Of a DNA stretch of 64,000 nucleotides, positions 59,339 through 64,000 are shown in pieces (position 1 is the stretch's first letter; each line of letters begins with the position of its first letter). This DNA comes from Vreelandella aquamarina (GTDB lineage: Bacteria > Pseudomonadota > Gammaproteobacteria > Pseudomonadales > Halomonadaceae): the NCBI RefSeq assembly GCF_900110265.1, contig NZ_FODB01000007.1:1-64000 (forward strand). Direction: 5' to 3'. The notes beneath the pieces were generated by a model that did no database searches, was not told the DNA's origin, and was given only the letters and a program-made list of their open reading frames with translations. The translations under genes and the position numbers were made by a program.

Positions 59339-59923
59339 ATGAGCGAGCAAAGCGGCGCACCGCGTAGCGACCTGTTGGTATGGATTGATTTGGAAATGAC
59401 CGGCCTGGAGCCGGATAAAGAGCGCATTATCGAGGTGGCGACACTCATCACCGATGCTCAGTTGAATGTCGTGGCAGAAGGCCCAGTGATCGCCGTCAAA
59501 CAGCCCGATAGCCTCTTGGCCGGAATGGACGATTGGAACCAGAAAACTCACGGTGAGTCTGGGCTGGTGGCGCGGGTGAAAGCGAGCACCATCGAAACTA
59601 AAGAAGCCGAGCGCCAAACTCTCGACTTTTTACGCCAGTACGTGGTGGCGGGCTCCTCGCCGATGTGCGGCAACAGTATTCATCAAGACCGCCGCTTCTT
59701 AGAGCGGGAAATGCCCGACTTGTGGGCGTTCTTTCACTATCGCAACTTGGATGTCTCGACCGTCAAAGAGTTGGCGAAGCGCTGGAACCCCGGTGCGCTG
59801 GCGGGCTTCAAAAAGCAGAATGCCCACTTGGCGATGGATGATATCAAGGAGTCGATTGCGGAGCTTGCCCATTACCGCAGCACGTTTTTGCGTATTGAAA
59901 GTGGTGGCGACGAAGAGGAGTAG
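59339..59923 (+). CDS. orn: Oligoribonuclease
   Basis: This 194-residue DEDDh exonuclease degrades 2-5 base RNAs and the c-di-GMP breakdown product pGp[11 protein letters not shown] at about 17-26 has the first Asp and Glu, and later HLAMDDI and a HQDRRF block complete the site. I chose the ATG at 59339 because AAGGA is nine bases upstream; the nearer ATG at 59330 abuts that site. The gene ends three bases before the convergent queG stop. Confidence 0.92.
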   Translation: MSEQSGAPRSDLLVWIDLEMTGLEPDKERIIEVATLITDAQLNVVAEGPVIAVKQPDSLLAGMDDWNQKTHGESGLVARVKASTIETKEAERQTLDFLRQYVVAGSSPMCGNSIHQDRRFLEREMPDLWAFFHYRNLDVSTVKELAKRWNPGALAGFKKQNAHLAMDDIKESIAELAHYRSTFLRIESGGDEEE

Positions 59924-59926
59924 CCC

Positions 59927-61081
59927 TCATGCGCGTGTCGCGATACGCGCATCTCGCTTATGGCGCTGCTCGTCGAGCGCCCAGGCAACGTGTTCGCGTA
60001 CTAGCGCGCTGGGATAGGCACGACGTGCCCACAGCGCTGCCTCGACGGCATCACTCCACGGAGCATTGCCTAACCCGACGGCAAGATTACGTAGCCAGCG
60101 CTCATAGCCAATGCGGCGAATGGGGCTGCCTGCGGTTTTGTCCAAAAACTCCTCTTCGCCCCAGCTAAACAGCGCAATAAGCGATGCGCGGTCAAGGTCA
60201 TGGCGTGGGGAGAAGTCCTCTTCTTGGGTGATTTTTGTGAAGCGTGTGAACGGGCAAACGAGCTGACAGTCATCGCAGCCATACACGCGATTGCCCATGG
60301 CGCGACGGTACTCCACGGGAATCGCGCCGTGCAGCTCAATGGTGAGATAAGAGATGCACTTGCGCGAATCGACGACCTTATCGTCCACGATGGCCCCTGT
60401 GGGACAAGCGGTGCGGCAAGCGCTACAGCTGCCGCAATGCTCTTGCGCAAAAGGTGCATCGACAGGCAGCGGTAGGTCGGTATACAGCTCCCCAAGAAAG
60501 AACAGCGAGCCCGCTTTGGGATTCAGCAACATGGCGTTTTTACCGAACCACCCTAAGCCTGCTTTTTGGGCGAGCGCACGCTCCATCACCGGGGCGGAGT
60601 CGACGAAGGCGCGAAAACCAAATTTTCCTACTTCTTGCTCGATGTGCTTTGCTAACTGCGCCAAGCGTTTGCGCATTAATTTATGATAATCACGGCCCAG
60701 CGCGTAGCGGGAGACATAGGCACGGCTGGGTTGGCCAAGCACCTTGGCACTCTCTACTTCGGCGGGCAGGTAGTCCATGCGCACGCTGATGACCCGGCGG
60801 GTGCCGGGTTCCAGTTCGTCAGGTCGCGTGCGTTTGGTGCCGTGCTTCGCCATAAAGCCCATCTCGCCGTGGTAGCCTTTATCCAGCCAGTTGGTGAGGT
60901 GCGTTTCGTGGTCGTTTAGATCAGTGTCAGTGATACCCACCTGCTGAAAGCCCAGCTCGCGCCCCCACTGTTTAATCAGTGCGGCAAGCTGGCGAAGCTG
61001 TTCTGCGGATAGCCGTTCGTGAGTCGGGTGTTCACGCGACGGCTGGTTGCGAGACAGTGAAAAAGTCGTGGAACTTGGCAT
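59927..61081 (-). CDS. queG: Epoxyqueuosine reductase QueG
   Basis: This 384-residue enzyme reduces epoxyqueuosine to queuosine in tRNA, the last step of that pathway. It binds cobalamin and two 4Fe-4S clusters; CGSCSACRTACPTGA and CDDCQLVCPF are both visible (about 205-275). A C-terminal HEAT-like segment is present. Length equals E. coli QueG (379). It is convergent with orn and divergent from nnr, as in E. coli. Confidence 0.93.
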   Translation of the reverse strand: MPSSTTFSLSRNQPSREHPTHERLSAEQLRQLAALIKQWGRELGFQQVGITDTDLNDHETHLTNWLDKGYHGEMGFMAKHGTKRTRPDELEPGTRRVISVRMDYLPAEVESAKVLGQPSRAYVSRYALGRDYHKLMRKRLAQLAKHIEQEVGKFGFRAFVDSAPVMERALAQKAGLGWFGKNAMLLNPKAGSLFFLGELYTDLPLPVDAPFAQEHCGSCSACRTACPTGAIVDDKVVDSRKCISYLTIELHGAIPVEYRRAMGNRVYGCDDCQLVCPFTRFTKITQEEDFSPRHDLDRASLIALFSWGEEEFLDKTAGSPIRRIGYERWLRNLAVGLGNAPWSDAVEAALWARRAYPSALVREHVAWALDEQRHKRDARIATRA

Positions 61082-61211
61082 GGTCAGTCAACGGTGGTGC
61101 GTTAAGCGCGCTATGCTAACGCATTAGCCTCTGCCACAACATGCCGTGCGTGCCTAAGCTGACACTGGCCGTGTTTAAGCGTTGATTTAGTACCCTATTT
61201 AAGGAGCAATC

Positions 61212-62705
61212 GTGTCTACGTTGAGTACCTCTTCGCTACGCCCCCTTTATAAGGCGTCTCAAGTGCGCGAGCTGGATCAGCGCACCATTGCAGGCGGTAT
61301 AGAGAGCTTTGCCCTAATGCAGCGAGCCGCCTCTAGCGCTTGGCACAGCTTTCGTTCCCGCTGGCCTCAGGCGCGCAGTGTCACGGTGCTTTGCGGCGGC
61401 GGTAATAACGGCGGCGATGGGCATGTATTGGCGGCGCTGGCCATGCAGTCGGGGCTTAAGGTGCAGCGCCTTTCCCTCAAGCCGCGAGACGCGCTTTCTG
61501 GCGACGTTGCCCGTGCCGCGGAGCTGGCAACGGCCGCCGGGGTAGGGTTTGAAGAGTGGCACCCGCACACTACGCTTGCCGGTGAGGTCATTGTCGATGC
61601 GTTGCTGGGTACCGGGCTTTCCGGCGAGGTCGAAGGCAGCATTAAGCAGGCCATTAAAGCGATGAATACGGCATCTCAGCCAGTGCTGGCGCTGGATATC
61701 CCGTCGGGCATTTCAGCCGATACTGGCGCGATGTTAGGCACAGCAGTGGAAGCCACCTGCACGGTAACCTTTATTGGCGACAAAATTGGTCTGCATACCG
61801 GTGATGCCCCGGCGTATACCGGCGATATCGATTTTCGCCCGCTGGGCGTCAAAGCCCAGGCATTTTTTGATATTCCACCTACCGCTTGGCGGCTGGATGA
61901 TGCGCTGCTAGGCGAGGCTTTCACTCCACGTTCTCGTACTAGCCATAAGGGCAGCTTGGGGCATGTGCTGGTGATGGGCGGTGCGCCGGGCTTTGGTGGC
62001 GCAGCGCTGCTGGCTTCCCAGGCGGCTGCACGCTTGGGTGCCGGTAAGGTAACGTTGGCCACGGCACACGAACATATCACCGCAAGCCTAGTGCGCTGCC
62101 CAGAAGTCATGGTGCGGGCGGTGCGTGGTGGTGCTGATGCGGCAGATTTGCCTGCCTCAGCGGATGTGGTGGTGATAGGGCCAGGGCTTGGGCAAGAGTC
62201 CTGGGGGCAGGCGATGTTGCAAAGCGCGCTTAAGGCTTCTTCACCGCTGGTAGTGGATGCCGATGCGCTCAACTTGTTGGCAAGCCGCTGGCCAGACCTC
62301 CGCCGGGATAACTGGATACTCACGCCTCATCCTGGTGAGGCAGCAAGGCTGCTGGGGTGCTCTGTGTCTGATGTCCAAGCCGACCGGCCTGAGGCTGCCC
62401 GTGCATTGCAACGCGCTCGTGGCGGTATAGTGATATTGAAAGGAGCAGGCAGCCTGATTGCCGGGCCGAGCGGATTGGTGGTTTGCCCTTACGGGAATCC
62501 AGGCATGGCGAGTGGCGGGATGGGAGATATATTAAGCGGTATGTTAGGCGCTTTGGTGGGGCAGTTTAATAGCCTGGAGCAGAGCGCATGGCTGGGCGTG
62601 ATGGCACACGCTTTAGCGGGGGATGAAGCCGCTAAAGCAGCGGGCGAGCGTGGCCTGTTAGCAAGTGATCTGGCATCCTATGCACGAGTGTTAATTAACC
62701 CGTGA
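61212..62705 (+). CDS. nnr: Bifunctional NAD(P)H-hydrate repair enzyme Nnr
   Basis: This 497-residue protein joins an epimerase domain (about 1-220, with GGNNGGDGHV) and an ADP-dependent dehydratase domain (about 235-490, with GSLGHVLVMGG, PHPGEAARL and GMASGGMGDIL). It repairs damaged NADHX and NADPHX. AAGGAG precedes the start. tsaE begins nearby, overlapping or 11 bases after, in the conserved queG-nnr-tsaE-ami order. Confidence 0.92.
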   Translation: MSTLSTSSLRPLYKASQVRELDQRTIAGGIESFALMQRAASSAWHSFRSRWPQARSVTVLCGGGNNGGDGHVLAALAMQSGLKVQRLSLKPRDALSGDVARAAELATAAGVGFEEWHPHTTLAGEVIVDALLGTGLSGEVEGSIKQAIKAMNTASQPVLALDIPSGISADTGAMLGTAVEATCTVTFIGDKIGLHTGDAPAYTGDIDFRPLGVKAQAFFDIPPTAWRLDDALLGEAFTPRSRTSHKGSLGHVLVMGGAPGFGGAALLASQAAARLGAGKVTLATAHEHITASLVRCPEVMVRAVRGGADAADLPASADVVVIGPGLGQESWGQAMLQSALKASSPLVVDADALNLLASRWPDLRRDNWILTPHPGEAARLLGCSVSDVQADRPEAARALQRARGGIVILKGAGSLIAGPSGLVVCPYGNPGMASGGMGDILSGMLGALVGQFNSLEQSAWLGVMAHALAGDEAAKAAGERGLLASDLASYARVLINP

Positions 62706-62716
62706 AGGCGGCCAAC

Positions 62717-63214
62717 ATGCAGGTGCAATTGAACGATGAAGTGGCCCACGTCGCTTTTGGCGAAGCGCTGGGTCAAGCGCTAAAAGGTCACGGGCGTGTT
62801 TATTTAGAAGGCGACTTAGGGGCAGGTAAAACGACCTTAACGCGCGGCATTTTGCGGGCCTACGGTTATCAAGGGGCGGTGAAAAGCCCCACCTACACCT
62901 TGGTAGAGCCTTATGAGCTTGGCAATCAACGTATTTATCACCTTGATTTGTATCGCCTAGCAGACCCGGAAGAGCTGGAGTTCATCGGTGGACGCGATGT
63001 GCTGGCCGACGATGCGCTATGTCTGATTGAGTGGCCGAGCCGAGGGGAGGGCTGGTTGCCCGCCCCAGATCTGCGTATTCAACTGAGCGTTGCTGAAACT
63101 GGACGCGTCGCGCTATTAAACGCCGGTAGTTCTCTTGGCGAAGATGTCATAGAGCAACTGGCGCGTCAGTGTGTCGGGGTGCAACAGGAGTGTGGTGTGA
63201 TTCAATGTATATGA
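62717..63214 (+). CDS. tsaE: tRNA t6A biosynthesis ATPase TsaE
   Basis: This 165-residue ATPase works with TsaB and TsaD to make t6A37 on ANN-decoding tRNAs. Walker A GDLGAGKTT is at about 32-40, and the KSPTYTLVEPY block and IEWPSRGE follow. I prefer the ATG at 62717, with GAAGG eight bases upstream; a GTG at 62702 overlaps the nnr stop. The stop overlaps the next ATG. Confidence 0.92.
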   Translation: MQVQLNDEVAHVAFGEALGQALKGHGRVYLEGDLGAGKTTLTRGILRAYGYQGAVKSPTYTLVEPYELGNQRIYHLDLYRLADPEELEFIGGRDVLADDALCLIEWPSRGEGWLPAPDLRIQLSVAETGRVALLNAGSSLGEDVIEQLARQCVGVQQECGVIQCI

Positions 63215-64000
63215 AAAACCCACTGGCTCGTTTAATAGGTCAGTTAGCAACTGGCTGCGCGGTTTTATTGGTAGGTACCGCCACTCTGCAGGCGGCCACC
63301 GTTGAGAGCATGCGACTCTGGGCAGCACCCGATCATGCTCGTTTGGTGTTTGATCTTACCGCTGCCGCAGAGGCCAATGTGTTTTCATTAGAAAACCCGT
63401 CGCGCCTAGTCATTGATCTTGATGAGAGCCAGCTGAATACCGACGTATCAACACTGCCGCTAGATGGCAGTGCGATTGCGGAAGTGCGAACCGGCGTGCG
63501 GGATGGTGGTGGCCTGCGGGTCGTGCTTGAGTTGAATCGTGATATTGAGCCGCGCCACTTTACGCTACCGCCTAATGATCAGTATGGCCACCGTCTCGTG
63601 GTGGATTTGGAGTACCCTGGCGAAAGCGCTGTGGAGAACCCTATCGACCCTATTGAGGCGATGATTCGTGACCAGGAGATGCTGGCGCAGCGCTCGGCTC
63701 AGGCCCAGTTGTCCGGTGTGGAAGCTGACGTTTCTACACCTACGCCCGCGCAGCCTCCCGTCGAGGTTCAGCCCGCTCAGCCTCACCCACAGCGTGACAT
63801 AATTATTGCTGTTGATGCGGGGCACGGCGGCGAAGACCCCGGTGCGATTGGCCCATCGGGTACTCGTGAAAAGGATGTGGTGTTGGATATCGCCCGACGG
63901 CTGGCTGCTGAGGTCAATCGAACCCAAGGCTTCAAGGCTGTGTTGATTCGTGACGGCGACTATTATTTGGGGTTACGCCAGCGTACTCAGCTTGCCCGCG
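63211..64000 (+). CDS. N-acetylmuramoyl-L-alanine amidase (AmiB/AmiC type), 5' part
   Basis: The gene runs off the right edge after 263 codons. A signal peptide (about 1-31) is followed by an AMIN domain (about 32-135), a Pro/Gln-rich linker (about 160-190), and the start of an Amidase_3 domain with IIIAVDAGHGGEDPGAIG, whose His and Glu bind zinc. It cleaves septal peptidoglycan during cell separation. The start overlaps the tsaE stop (ATGA); an ATG two codons earlier (63205) is possible. In E. coli amiB follows tsaE and precedes mutL. Confidence 0.9.
   Translation, partial: MKNPLARLIGQLATGCAVLLVGTATLQAATVESMRLWAAPDHARLVFDLTAAAEANVFSLENPSRLVIDLDESQLNTDVSTLPLDGSAIAEVRTGVRDGGGLRVVLELNRDIEPRHFTLPPNDQYGHRLVVDLEYPGESAVENPIDPIEAMIRDQEMLAQRSAQAQLSGVEADVSTPTPAQPPVEVQPAQPHPQRDIIIAVDAGHGGEDPGAIGPSGTREKDVVLDIARRLAAEVNRTQGFKAVLIRDGDYYLGLRQRTQLAR

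Noticed and set aside
61676-62323. 215-codon open frame antisense to nnr
   Set aside because: Ser/Ala/Pro-rich composition typical of a GC-rich shadow frame; nnr motifs are intact on the other strand.

Overview
The window looks like a chromosomal segment of a moderately halophilic gammaproteobacterium, most likely Halomonadaceae (Halomonas or a close relative). This is inferred from three things. Gene order is Enterobacteria/Pseudomonas-like: nudF-yqiB-cpdA, then parE-parC, and rsgA/orn/queG/nnr/tsaE/ami. There is a six-gene Mrp Na+/H+ antiporter operon with a fused MrpA. The predicted periplasmic binding proteins are very acidic and lysine-poor. No rRNA, tRNA, CRISPR array or prophage is visible.

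Layout. 1-6.1 kb is accessory and decayed: the frameshifted tail of a LysR gene, a symporter + small membrane protein + M20 amidohydrolase set facing a LysR gene, a dead IS630 element with both ends visible, and a sensor-kinase fragment cut at the IS border. 6.2-15.9 kb holds a diguanylate cyclase, cmoM-rsmC, greB, a TPR protein, nudF-yqiB-cpdA and cysDN. 16-19.4 kb is a tungstate ABC transporter (tupBCA) with a divergent one-component regulator. 19.5-30.8 kb carries a PfpI/App1/Zn-peptidase trio, cmoBA, pgi, parE, parC and serB. 30.9-37.8 kb has a lipoprotein and the mrp operon. 37.9-41.7 kb has a NaChBac-like channel with an unusual acidic filter, leuA and an unknown membrane protein. 41.7-53.4 kb is a large guanidine-assimilation operon. 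53.6-64 kb holds epmB/efp/epmA, psd, a rhodanese, rsgA, orn, queG, nnr, tsaE and the start of an amidase gene.

The most interesting unit is 41.7-53.4 kb. Nine same-strand genes lie behind a clear guanidine-I (ykkC) riboswitch and a possible sigma-54 promoter: an ABC importer, the two DUF1989 proteins known elsewhere as carboxyguanidine deiminase, a biotin-dependent urea/guanidine carboxylase and allophanate hydrolase. Together these should import guanidine and convert it to ammonia and CO2. Inserted between carboxylase and hydrolase, with 4-base start/stop overlaps, are a 2-oxoglutarate/Fe(II)-type oxygenase and a protein I do not recognise. They may extend the pathway to larger guanidine compounds.

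Functional themes: tRNA anticodon-loop modification (CmoM, CmoA, CmoB, QueG, TsaE), EF-P beta-lysylation (EpmA, EpmB and EF-P side by side), ion homeostasis (Mrp, channel), and second messengers (diguanylate cyclase, cAMP phosphodiesterase, Orn).
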